A stretch of 32,476 nucleotides of DNA from [Streptosporangium] indianense. Lineage in GTDB: Bacteria > Actinomycetota > Actinomycetes > Streptomycetales > Streptomycetaceae. The stretch spans positions 1 through 32,476 of the forward strand of contig NZ_JAKEIO010000086.1 of NCBI RefSeq assembly GCF_021474405.1, written 5' to 3'. Shown in pieces: positions 21,883 to 29,306 of the stretch. The notes beneath the pieces were generated by a model that was given only the letters and a program-made list of their open reading frames with translations, was not told the DNA's origin and ran no database searches. Positions within the stretch are counted from its first letter, which is position 1. Each line of letters starts with the position of its first letter. Position numbers and translations under genes: made by a program.

Positions 21883-24501
21883 TCAGTCCAGCACAGGTTG
21901 CGCCGCCGGGCACCTCGTGGGAGTCACCCGGGAGGCGTCACGGATCAACGCCTCGTGCGCCGCCCTCAGCTTTCCCGTGTCGGGCTTCAGCACCGCGCGG
22001 TCGTAGGTGAGGAAGCCGTTGAGCTCACCCTCGACGTCCGTGATCTGGGTGTAGACGGCCCCGTTGCTCCCCTTGCAGACCAGCGCGCGGACCTCGTCCA
22101 GCTTCGTCAGATAGTCCTCGGTGTAGGTGGCGGGGTCGACGTCGACGTAGGACTGCTGCACCGACCAGGCGTGGCCGGGCACCGCGAGGCCGAGGCCGCC
22201 GTACTCGCCGCTGACCAGGGCGCGCTCGCCGTCCGGCCGGGGCGGCAGGGCGGGGCTGGGGTAGCCGTGCTCGTCCATGAGGTCGCCGGTGCCGCCGTCG
22301 GCACCGAGGTTCAGCCCGGACTGGTTGTTGACCAGCCGGGTCGGGTCCCAGGCCTTGGCCTGGTCGGCGACCCGGCCCACGTCGTATTGACCCCAGCCCT
22401 CGTTGAAGGTCACCCACATGACGACGGACGGGCTGCTGACGTGCTCGTCGATCATCTCCTTCATCTCGCGCTCGTAGCGGGCCCGGGAGGCGGCGCTCGG
22501 ATTCACCCCGGCCGTCATCGCGGGCATGTCCTGCCACACCAGCAGCCCGAGCCGGTCGGCCCAGTAGAACCAGCGGTCCGGCTCGACCTTGATGTGCTTG
22601 CGGACGGAGTTGAAGCCGAGCCGCTTGTGCGCCTTCAGGTCGTACGCGAGGGCCTCGTCGGTGGGTGCGGTGTGCAGGCCGTCCGGCCAGAAGCCCTGGT
22701 CGAGGGTGGCCATCATGAAGACCGGCTCGCCGTTCAGGACCGTGCGCGGGACGCCGTTCACCTTCTCGACGGCGATCGAGCGCATCCCGAAGTAGCTGCC
22801 GGCCCGGTCGGCGCCGGCCTTCACCTCCAGGCGGTAGAGGAAGGGGTCGTCGGGTGACCACAGGTGCGGGTCGTGGACGGCCAGGGTCAGCGGCCGGCCG
22901 GTGCGGCCGCTCGCCGTGGCCACCTTGCGCCGCCCGTCGTACGCCGTCGCCGTGATCGGTACGCCGTCCCGGACGCCCCGGGCCTCCACGGTCAGCTTCT
23001 CGCCGGCCACGTCCGGAGTGAGCTTCAGGGAGTCCACGTGGTCGCGGGCCACCGGCTCCATCCAGACCGTCTGCCAGATGCCGGAGGACGGGGTGTACCA
23101 GATGCCGCTCGGGTCCAGGCGCTGCTTGCCGAGCGGCGGGTTCTCGCCGGACGCCGCGTCGGTCGGGTCGTACACGCCGACGATCAGTTCCTGGGTGCGG
23201 CCGGGCTTCAGCGCGTCGGTGACGTCGGCGCTGAACTTGTCGTAGCCGCCCTCGTGCACGGCGACCTTCGTGCCGTTGACGTAGACCTCGGCGCGCCAGT
23301 CGACGGCGCCGAAGTTGAGCTTGAGCCGCTTGCCGGAGCCGATGTCCCAGCCGGCCGGGACCGTGAAGGTGCGGCGGTACCACATGCGGTCCTCGTGCCG
23401 CTCGATGCCGGAGAGCTGCGACTCCACCGGGTACGGGACGAGGATGCGCTCCTTCAGCATCTTCCCGACGGGCGGCTGCTCCCCCGGCTCGGCGGCGGCG
23501 AACTGCCAGCGGCCGTTGAGACCTTGCCAGGCGTCCCGGGTCAGCTGGGGACGCGGGTACTCGGGGTGGGCGTTGCCCGGGCCAACGTCGTCGGCCCAGC
23601 GGGTGCGCAGCTGGTGGGTCGAGCGGTTGGGGCCGCTGGTCCAGAAGGCCTTGACAACGTTGCCTTCGGTGTCGGAGAGGCCACCCTCGCCGTCGTAGCG
23701 GAGGTCCGCCGTGCCGCGGGCCGTGCCGGTCTTGTTTCCGACGACCGGTTCGTCCAGCGCGACGAGGAGGGACGTGGGGTCGGACGGGTCGAGCCGGGCC
23801 GAGCCCAAGGGCCACACGGCGCCGCCGATCACGGCGTCGAGGTGATCGGTGAGGTCCGCCGGGGGCGCGGCGAGGGGCTGGGCGAAGTCGAGCTTCAGGC
23901 TGCGGCCGCTTGCGTGGACGGTGGCCGCCAGGGCTCCGTCGTAGTCGAAATCGTCCGGGAGGCGGAACGCCGACTGCGGGACGGGCTCCTTGGCGGCGCC
24001 CGGCCGGGTCCAGCGCAGGTGGAGGCTGGAGCCGCCGTAGTGCTCGAAGTACTCGACCTTGATGTCGTGGGCCCGGCCGGCGGTCAGGTCGACGGGCTCG
24101 GACGTCTGCTCGCGGTCCCAGTCGTCGACCCAGTGGTCGATGGCGAGCCGTCCGTCGATCCAGAGGCGGAAGCCGTTGTCGCCGGTGATCGAGAAGGTGT
24201 GGGGGCCGGTCTCCGCCGGGACGATCCTGCCGGTCCAGCGGACGCTGACGTCGTCAAAGCGTCCGGTGGTGAAGTTCAGGCGCGGCTCCAGGTTGTCGAA
24301 GTCGAGGTCCTGGTCGAAGGCGGTCGCCTTGAGGGTGTGGAAGTCGAAGGCGCCGGGGGCGGACTGGGTGTAGTACTCGCCCTTGAGGCCGTGGATCTCG
24401 GAGGGGTCGTCCGCCGGGGCGGGTGCCGCGGCCAGGCCGGTGAGGGCGAGGAGCGCACAGAGCAGTAACGCGAGGCGGTTTCTGGGGCGTCGGGGACGCA
24501 C
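21883..24501 (-). CDS. Secreted PA14-domain GH2 glycoside hydrolase (beta-galactosidase-like), TTA codon
   Basis: The 872-residue protein has a signal peptide (basic MRPRRPRNR, then LALLLCALLALTGLAAAPAPA) and is exported. A PA14 domain (residues ~38-182, GLKGEYYTQ to the LHLRW region) probably binds carbohydrate. It is followed by GH2 sugar-binding, immunoglobulin-like and TIM-barrel domains. The acid/base glutamate is Glu701 in FNEGWGQ and the nucleophile Glu766 in SGEYGG. Substrate specificity within GH2 (galactoside, glucuronide, mannoside) cannot be read. The start is GTG at 24501 with GGAGG 4 nt upstream. Leucine 12 in the signal peptide is a TTA codon (24466-24468), the only in-frame TTA I found in the window, implying bldA dependence. 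A LacI-type operator directly abuts the ribosome site. Confidence 0.9.
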   Translation of the reverse strand: MRPRRPRNRLALLLCALLALTGLAAAPAPADDPSEIHGLKGEYYTQSAPGAFDFHTLKATAFDQDLDFDNLEPRLNFTTGRFDDVSVRWTGRIVPAETGPHTFSITGDNGFRLWIDGRLAIDHWVDDWDREQTSEPVDLTAGRAHDIKVEYFEHYGGSSLHLRWTRPGAAKEPVPQSAFRLPDDFDYDGALAATVHASGRSLKLDFAQPLAAPPADLTDHLDAVIGGAVWPLGSARLDPSDPTSLLVALDEPVVGNKTGTARGTADLRYDGEGGLSDTEGNVVKAFWTSGPNRSTHQLRTRWADDVGPGNAHPEYPRPQLTRDAWQGLNGRWQFAAAEPGEQPPVGKMLKERILVPYPVESQLSGIERHEDRMWYRRTFTVPAGWDIGSGKRLKLNFGAVDWRAEVYVNGTKVAVHEGGYDKFSADVTDALKPGRTQELIVGVYDPTDAASGENPPLGKQRLDPSGIWYTPSSGIWQTVWMEPVARDHVDSLKLTPDVAGEKLTVEARGVRDGVPITATAYDGRRKVATASGRTGRPLTLAVHDPHLWSPDDPFLYRLEVKAGADRAGSYFGMRSIAVEKVNGVPRTVLNGEPVFMMATLDQGFWPDGLHTAPTDEALAYDLKAHKRLGFNSVRKHIKVEPDRWFYWADRLGLLVWQDMPAMTAGVNPSAASRARYEREMKEMIDEHVSSPSVVMWVTFNEGWGQYDVGRVADQAKAWDPTRLVNNQSGLNLGADGGTGDLMDEHGYPSPALPPRPDGERALVSGEYGGLGLAVPGHAWSVQQSYVDVDPATYTEDYLTKLDEVRALVCKGSNGAVYTQITDVEGELNGFLTYDRAVLKPDTGKLRAAHEALIRDASRVTPTRCPAAQPVLD

Positions 24502-24510
24502 GGAACCTCC

Positions 24511-24526
24511 ATGCCAACGTTGTCAT
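24511..24526 (-). promoter_or_regulatory. LacI-family operator in front of the GH2 gene
   Basis: ATGCCAACGTTGTCAT is a 16-bp palindrome with a central CAACGTTG and one mismatched pair, matching the TGNCAACGTTGNCA-like sites bound by LacI-family sugar repressors. It begins 1 bp from the ribosome site of the glycosidase, so bound repressor would block transcription initiation or early elongation. Flanking AACCTCC (24504-24510) and GGAGGTT (24532-24538) form a second, outer inverted repeat. Confidence 0.65.
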
Positions 24527-24601
24527 GTACAGGAGGTTGCATGCCACCACGGATTCCGCTCTTCGTCCAGAGGCAGGACAAAGTCCCGGGGCCGCCCCGC
24601 C

Positions 24602-25822
24602 TCAGGTGACCAACTGCCCCTTTCCGAGGGCGATGACCCCGCCCTTCGACACGGTGTACAGCTCCGCGTCCCGCTCCGGGTTGACGCCGATCGTCGCGCC
24701 GGGCGGCACCGCGACGTTCTTGTCGAGGACGGCGCCGCGCACCACCGCTCCCCGGCCGATGTGCACGTTGTCGTGCAGCACCGAGCCCTGCACCACGGCC
24801 CCCGGGTCGACCACCACGCCCGGCGACAGCACGGACCGCGTGACCTGTCCGCGCACCAGGCAGCCGGCGCTGATGATCGACTCGCTGGCGATGCCACCGG
24901 CGTTGAAGCGGGCCGGCGAGAGCTGGTACGAGTGCGTGTAGATCGGCCAGCTGCGGTTGTACAGGTTGAAGGCGGGGCGCTCGGCGATCAGGTCCATGTG
25001 GGCCTCGTAGTAGGCGTCCAGCGTGCCGACGTCGCGCCAGTAGCCCTGGTCGCGGGTGGTCTCGCCCGGGACGTGGTTGGCGCTGAAGTCGTACAGCGCC
25101 GCCTCGCCCCGGTCCGTGAGCTGGGGCAGGATCGAGCCGCCCATGTCGTGCACGGACGACTCGTCCTCCGCGTCCCGCTTGAGCGCCTCGATGAGGGCCT
25201 TGGTGGTGAAGATGTAGTTGCCCATCGAGGCGAACACGCAGTCGGGGTCGTCCGCCAGACCGGGCGGCTCCGTCGGCTTCTCCAGGAAGCGCTCCACCGT
25301 CTGCCCGTCGGAGCCCGGCGTGATCACCCCGAAGGACGAGGACTCGGTGCGCGGCACCCGGATCCCGGCGACCGTGACACCCGCGCCGCTCTCGATGTGC
25401 TGGGTGAGCATCTGGCGCGGGTCCATGCGGTAGACGTGGTCGGCGCCGAAGACGGCGACGTACTCGGGCTGCTCGTCGTAGACGAGGTTCAGCGACTGCA
25501 GGATCGCGTCCGCGCTGCCCAGGTACCAGCGCGGGCCGAGGCGCTGCTGGGCCGGGACGGGCGTGACGTAGTTGCCCAGCAGGTTGGACATCCGCCAGGT
25601 GGTCGTGACGTGCCGGTCCAGCGAGTGCGACTTGTACTGCGTCAGGACGCAGATGCGCAGGATGTCGCCGTTGACGAGGTTGGACAGGACGAAGTCGACC
25701 AGACGGTACGTGCCGCCGAAGGTCACCGCCGGTTTGGCGCGGTCCGCGGTCAGGGGCATCAGCCGCTTGCCCTCGCCGCCCGCCAGCACGATCCCCAGGA
25801 CCGAAGGACCACCACCACGCAT
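24602..25822 (-). CDS. glgC: Glucose-1-phosphate adenylyltransferase (ADP-glucose pyrophosphorylase)
   Basis: The 406-residue enzyme makes ADP-glucose from glucose-1-phosphate and ATP, the committed step of glycogen synthesis. It shows the nucleotidyltransferase motif VLAGGEGKRLMPLT with AKPAVTFGG, then GSADAILQS, FGADHVYRMD, the sugar-phosphate site FLEKPTEPP, and YWRDVGTLDAYYEAHMDL. The C-terminal ~110 residues form a left-handed beta-helix with hexapeptide repeats (VLSPGVVVDPGAVV). The start is ATG at 25822 with a GAGGGGAG ribosome site; upstream in-frame residues are non-homologous. It lies 52 bp downstream of the ADP-glucose-using transferase gene on the same strand and is likely in one operon with it. 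Confidence 0.95.
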   Translation of the reverse strand: MRGGGPSVLGIVLAGGEGKRLMPLTADRAKPAVTFGGTYRLVDFVLSNLVNGDILRICVLTQYKSHSLDRHVTTTWRMSNLLGNYVTPVPAQQRLGPRWYLGSADAILQSLNLVYDEQPEYVAVFGADHVYRMDPRQMLTQHIESGAGVTVAGIRVPRTESSSFGVITPGSDGQTVERFLEKPTEPPGLADDPDCVFASMGNYIFTTKALIEALKRDAEDESSVHDMGGSILPQLTDRGEAALYDFSANHVPGETTRDQGYWRDVGTLDAYYEAHMDLIAERPAFNLYNRSWPIYTHSYQLSPARFNAGGIASESIISAGCLVRGQVTRSVLSPGVVVDPGAVVQGSVLHDNVHIGRGAVVRGAVLDKNVAVPPGATIGVNPERDAELYTVSKGGVIALGKGQLVT

Positions 25823-25874
25823 GGCCGCTCCCCTCACGCCGAATTTCCCGATGCCTGCCCCTGAGCAGTACCCA

Positions 25875-27026
25875 CTAAGCCTGTTTGACGATCTCCTCGT
25901 AGAGCCGGACCGTACGCCGGGCCACCGCGTCCCAGCCGAATTCACCGACCGCGCGCTCCCGCCCGGCCTCGCCCATCCGCCGCGCGGCGCCCGGATCGCC
26001 CAGGACGGTGTCCATGGCCCGGGCCAGACCCGCCTCGAATCCGTCGCCGGCCGGGACGAGCAGCCCGGTCGTGCCGTCGTCCACGACCTCGGGGATGCCG
26101 CCGACCGCCGAGGCCACCACCGGCGTGCCGCAGGCCATCGCCTCCAGGTTCACGATGCCGAGCGGCTCGTACACCGACGGGCAGACGAACAGGGCGGCGT
26201 GCGTGAGGAGCTGGATCACCTCCGGGCGCGGCAGCATCTTCGGGATCCAGAACACACCGTCGCGGACCGCGCTCAGCTCCCCGAACAGCTCGCGGAACTC
26301 CTGGTCGATCTCCGGTGTGTCCGGGGTCCCTGCGCACAGCACGACCTGTGCGGCCGGGTCGATGTCCCGCACCGCGCGCAGCAGGTGCGGCACGCCCTTC
26401 TGGCGGGTGATCCGGCCGACGAACAGCACGTACGGGCGGGTGCGGTCGAGGCCGATCCGGTCCAGGGCGTCCGTGCCGTGGTCGGGCCGGTACAGGCTCG
26501 TGTCGATGCCGTTGTGCACCACGTGGACCCGCTCGGGGTCCAGCGCCGGGTAGCAGCCGAGAATGTCCTCGCGCATGGCGGCGGACACGGCGATCACCCC
26601 GTCGGCGGCCTCGATCGCGGTGCGTTCGGCCCAGCTGGACAGGTCGTAGCCGCCGCCGAGCTGCTCGGCCTTCCACGGGCGCAGCGGCTCCAGAGAGTGC
26701 GCGGTCATCACGTGCGGGATGCCGTACAGGAGCTTGGCGAGGTGGCCGCCGAGGTTGGCGTACCAGGTGTGGGAGTGGACCAGTTCGCGGCCTTCGAGGG
26801 CGGCGGCCATGGCGAGGTCGACGGAGAACGTGCGCAGCGCGTCGTTGGCCCCGTCGAGCGCGGACCAGGTCCGGTGCCGCCGTACGCCGTCGGCGCGGCC
26901 CTCGCCCCAGCAGTGCACGTCCAGGTCGACGAGCGCTCTGAGCTCGCGGGCGAGGAACTCCACATGGACGCCTGCACCGCCGTACACGTCCGGCGGGTAC
27001 TCCCGGGTCAGCAGTCCGACGCGCAC
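25875..27026 (-). CDS. glgA: ADP-glucose-dependent GT4 glucosyltransferase (glycogen synthase GlgA / GlgM type)
   Basis: From GTG at 27026 (GGGAG 6 nt upstream) the protein has 383 residues; an in-frame TTG two codons earlier has no room for a ribosome site. It is a GT-B, family GT4 transferase: N-terminal YPPDVYGGAGVHVEFLA, the linker GRITRQKG, and the E-x7-E nucleotide site EPLGIVNLE in PSVYEPLGIVNLEAMACG. Length and type match the actinobacterial enzyme next to glgC. In Mycobacterium tuberculosis that enzyme (GlgM) was shown to make maltose-1-phosphate for the GlgE pathway rather than to extend glycogen directly, so the true product here could be either. It sits upstream of glgC in the same direction, 39 bp after the FhuF-like gene. 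Confidence 0.9.
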   Translation of the reverse strand: MRVGLLTREYPPDVYGGAGVHVEFLARELRALVDLDVHCWGEGRADGVRRHRTWSALDGANDALRTFSVDLAMAAALEGRELVHSHTWYANLGGHLAKLLYGIPHVMTAHSLEPLRPWKAEQLGGGYDLSSWAERTAIEAADGVIAVSAAMREDILGCYPALDPERVHVVHNGIDTSLYRPDHGTDALDRIGLDRTRPYVLFVGRITRQKGVPHLLRAVRDIDPAAQVVLCAGTPDTPEIDQEFRELFGELSAVRDGVFWIPKMLPRPEVIQLLTHAALFVCPSVYEPLGIVNLEAMACGTPVVASAVGGIPEVVDDGTTGLLVPAGDGFEAGLARAMDTVLGDPGAARRMGEAGRERAVGEFGWDAVARRTVRLYEEIVKQA

Positions 27027-27065
27027 CCGCAACTCCCTGCTCTCAGCGGCCGTTCCCTTTCATGG

Positions 27066-27803
27066 TCACCCAGATGGCGCGCGCGGGGAAGAGCGGGGAG
27101 GCCGTGTGAAGCAACAGTCGCCGCAGACGCCCCCGCCGGGCACCCGGTAGTACAGGCAGCAGCTGCGGCGCCGGAAGGCGGTGCCGGTGAGGGTCCCGGT
27201 GCCGTCGAGCAGCGGGTGCGCGAGGAGTTCGGCGGCCAGGGAGCGGGCCCGGGCGGCGGCGTCCGTACGGCCGTGCCGCCGGGCCCAGCGGTCCAGTTCC
27301 CCGGCGGCGCCGGCCAGCGCGGAGGCGGCGTTGCCGCGCAGCAGGCCCGGGGCGAGGCCGTGGCGGGCGCGCAGGGCCGTCGCCAGGGGGACGAGGTGGC
27401 CGCGCAGGACGACGTCCGCGACCGTCGGCGCGTCGCCGGGAAGGGGCCTCACGGCCGTGAGCCACAGGTCGTCGGGGGCGCTGCCGTCGGCGTCCCAGTG
27501 CAGCAACCGGGCGTCCAGGTCCGGGACGTGGCCGTACAGCGCGGCGCAGCCGAGGGCGATCGACCACAGCCGGGCCGCGAGGCCCTGGTGGGTGAGGGAC
27601 GCGGCGACCCGCGCCTCCGGGACCCGCAGGGCGGTCGCCACTTTCCGAACACGAAAAATCAGCGGATTTCCCGGCATATCCGGTGACGCGGCGGCGTACG
27701 CCTGTGCGAGAGTGGGAAGAGACCCGCCCGGTGCTCCTCCCGTGCGCAGCACGAAGAAGCCGGCGAGCGGGCGGAGCGCCGCGAGTTCGGGGTCGAGGTC
27801 CAC
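27066..27803 (-). CDS. FhuF-like (2Fe-2S)-binding protein
   Basis: The C-terminus carries the exact FhuF cysteine pattern Cys-Cys-x10-Cys-x2-Cys in SCCLYYRVPGGGVCGDC, which binds a 2Fe-2S cluster. FhuF in E. coli reduces ferric iron released from siderophores. The N-terminal part (LAALRPLAGFFVLRTG) and helical middle fit the actinobacterial relatives of about 240-250 residues. The start is uncertain: GTG at 27803 gives 245 residues, TTG at 27821 gives 251; neither has a clear ribosome site. No siderophore transport genes are adjacent and no clear iron-box operator is seen upstream. It precedes glgA by 39 bp on the same strand, so it may share a transcript with the glycogen genes. Confidence 0.82.
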   Translation of the reverse strand: MDLDPELAALRPLAGFFVLRTGGAPGGSLPTLAQAYAAASPDMPGNPLIFRVRKVATALRVPEARVAASLTHQGLAARLWSIALGCAALYGHVPDLDARLLHWDADGSAPDDLWLTAVRPLPGDAPTVADVVLRGHLVPLATALRARHGLAPGLLRGNAASALAGAAGELDRWARRHGRTDAAARARSLAAELLAHPLLDGTGTLTGTAFRRRSCCLYYRVPGGGVCGDCCFTRPPRSSPRAPSG

Positions 27804-27941
27804 GAAGAGCAGTAGTACCAAGGCCCCTAAGGGACGTGACCCGGTGGCCCCCGCCCGGACTCCCCCACCCTGGGGATGACGGGGGTCCCTTCGTACTCCA
27901 TCGGCAGTAGGACCCAATGAGTGCTCAGGGACGACGACGGG

Positions 27942-27965
27942 AACACCCGGACAGGGCAGGGTGTT
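27942..27965 (+). promoter_or_regulatory. Inverted repeat in the divergent region before the DMT gene
   Basis: AACACCC and GGGTGTT form perfect 7-bp arms around a 10-nt spacer, 66 bp before the DMT gene start in the 228-bp gap shared with the FhuF-like gene. It could be an operator or a leader hairpin. A second imperfect hairpin (GGAC/GTCC plus CCCC/GGGG) lies at 27857-27888. Confidence 0.3.
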
Positions 27966-28031
27966 GGTCATGAAAGCCGACCTTTCGCCGCGCCGGGCCG
28001 AGCGCCCCCGCCTCCCGCAGAGGAGCAGCCG

Positions 28032-29306
28032 ATGAGCGCCCTCGCGTTGTCCGTTCTGCTGTCCGTCGTCTCCGCGTTCGCCTACGCGGGCGGGGCGATC
28101 GTGCAGGAGCGGGTCGCGGAGACCTCGCCGGGTGAGCAGTACGCGCCGCTGCGCCGGCCGGGCTGGTGGGCGGCGGTCGCGCTGAACGGCCTCGGTGGAC
28201 TGCTGCACGTGGTGGCGCTGGCCTACGGTCCGCTGAGCCTGGTGCAGCCGCTCGGTGCGCTGACCATCGTGCTGGCGCTGCCCATGGCGGCACTGTTCGT
28301 CGGCCGCAGGGCCGGTGCCACGGCCTGGCGGGGCGCGATCATGGCGACCGTCGGACTCGCCGGTCTGCTCTCCCTGGTCGCCGCGTCCGACGCGCGGTCC
28401 CTGGACACGACCCAGCGGGTGGCCGTCGCCGTCGCCACGGCGGGTGTCGTCGTGGCGCTGATGACCGCCGCGCGGGCGGCGCACCGTCATCCGGCGGTCC
28501 GCAGCCTGCTGCTGGCGACGGCCTCCGGTATCGCGTTCGGCATGTCCTCGGTGTTCACCAAGACCGTCGCGGTCGACTGGACCGGCGGTGTGGCGGCGGC
28601 GGACGTGCCCTCCCTCGCCGTGATCGGCGTCCTCGCCACGGCCGGCATGCTGCTGTCGCAGGCTTCCTACCGGGGTGCGGGCCTCGCGGCGCCGCTGGCC
28701 ACGCTGACGGTCGTGAACCCGGTGGTGGCGGCCGCGATCGGCATCACGATGTTCGGTGAAACCTTCCGCTACGGCACGACGGGGACGGCGCTCGCCCTGA
28801 GCTGCGGTGTGGTGGCGGCGGGTGGCCTGATCCTGCTGACCACGGAGCGCCTCACGCACGAGCAGCCGGCGGCCGTGCCGGGTTCCGCGAAGGAGTCGGA
28901 CGAGACGGACGTGCGCGATCTGCCCGAGCCGGTGGGCGGGGCGGCGGAGAGCGCTGCGGCCCTGCCCGGGCCGCTGGACGGGCTCCCGCAGCGTCCGGGG
29001 CGTGTGCCCGGGCCGGCCGGGGTGGTGCGTGCCGGTGGTCGGCCGCTCGCGGAGGACGTGCCGGTACCCGGGACGGCGGCGGCGCTGCTCGCCCCCGTGC
29101 CGAGGTCGCCCGCCGCCGTGCGCGTACCGGCACCGGCCGCCGTGCTGGTGCCGGGTGCCGCCGGGGCGACGGGTACGGATGCCGACTACGGGAGCGGGGA
29201 GCCGGCCGCCGCCGACGAACGCCCGCTCCCCTACGTGCCCTTCTACGACATCCCGTTCGTCCCGCTCCCCACGGTCGACCGGCATCGCATACGCGTCAGA
29301 TCGTGA
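28032..29306 (+). CDS. DMT-superfamily membrane protein with a proline-rich tail
   Basis: The 424-residue protein has about nine or ten hydrophobic helices in residues 1-280, arranged as in drug/metabolite-transporter (EamA or NIPA-like) proteins: for example the paired segments LVQPLGALTIVLALPMAAL and LATLTVVNPVVAAAIGITMF. Residues ~285-424 are a Pro/Ala/Val/Gly-rich hydrophilic tail ending FYDIPFVPLPTVDRHRI, which is not part of the transporter fold. The substrate is unknown. ATG at 28032 follows GAGGAG. Its last 11 bp overlap the 3' end of the convergent lytic-enzyme gene, so the two stop codons lie within each other's coding sequence. Confidence 0.87.
   Translation: MSALALSVLLSVVSAFAYAGGAIVQERVAETSPGEQYAPLRRPGWWAAVALNGLGGLLHVVALAYGPLSLVQPLGALTIVLALPMAALFVGRRAGATAWRGAIMATVGLAGLLSLVAASDARSLDTTQRVAVAVATAGVVVALMTAARAAHRHPAVRSLLLATASGIAFGMSSVFTKTVAVDWTGGVAAADVPSLAVIGVLATAGMLLSQASYRGAGLAAPLATLTVVNPVVAAAIGITMFGETFRYGTTGTALALSCGVVAAGGLILLTTERLTHEQPAAVPGSAKESDETDVRDLPEPVGGAAESAAALPGPLDGLPQRPGRVPGPAGVVRAGGRPLAEDVPVPGTAAALLAPVPRSPAAVRVPAPAAVLVPGAAGATGTDADYGSGEPAAADERPLPYVPFYDIPFVPLPTVDRHRIRVRS

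Noticed and set aside
18709..22857. 1382-codon plus-strand open frame spanning three minus-strand genes
   Set aside because: It crosses genes and terminators of the opposite strand, shows no domain, and has the composition of an antisense shadow.
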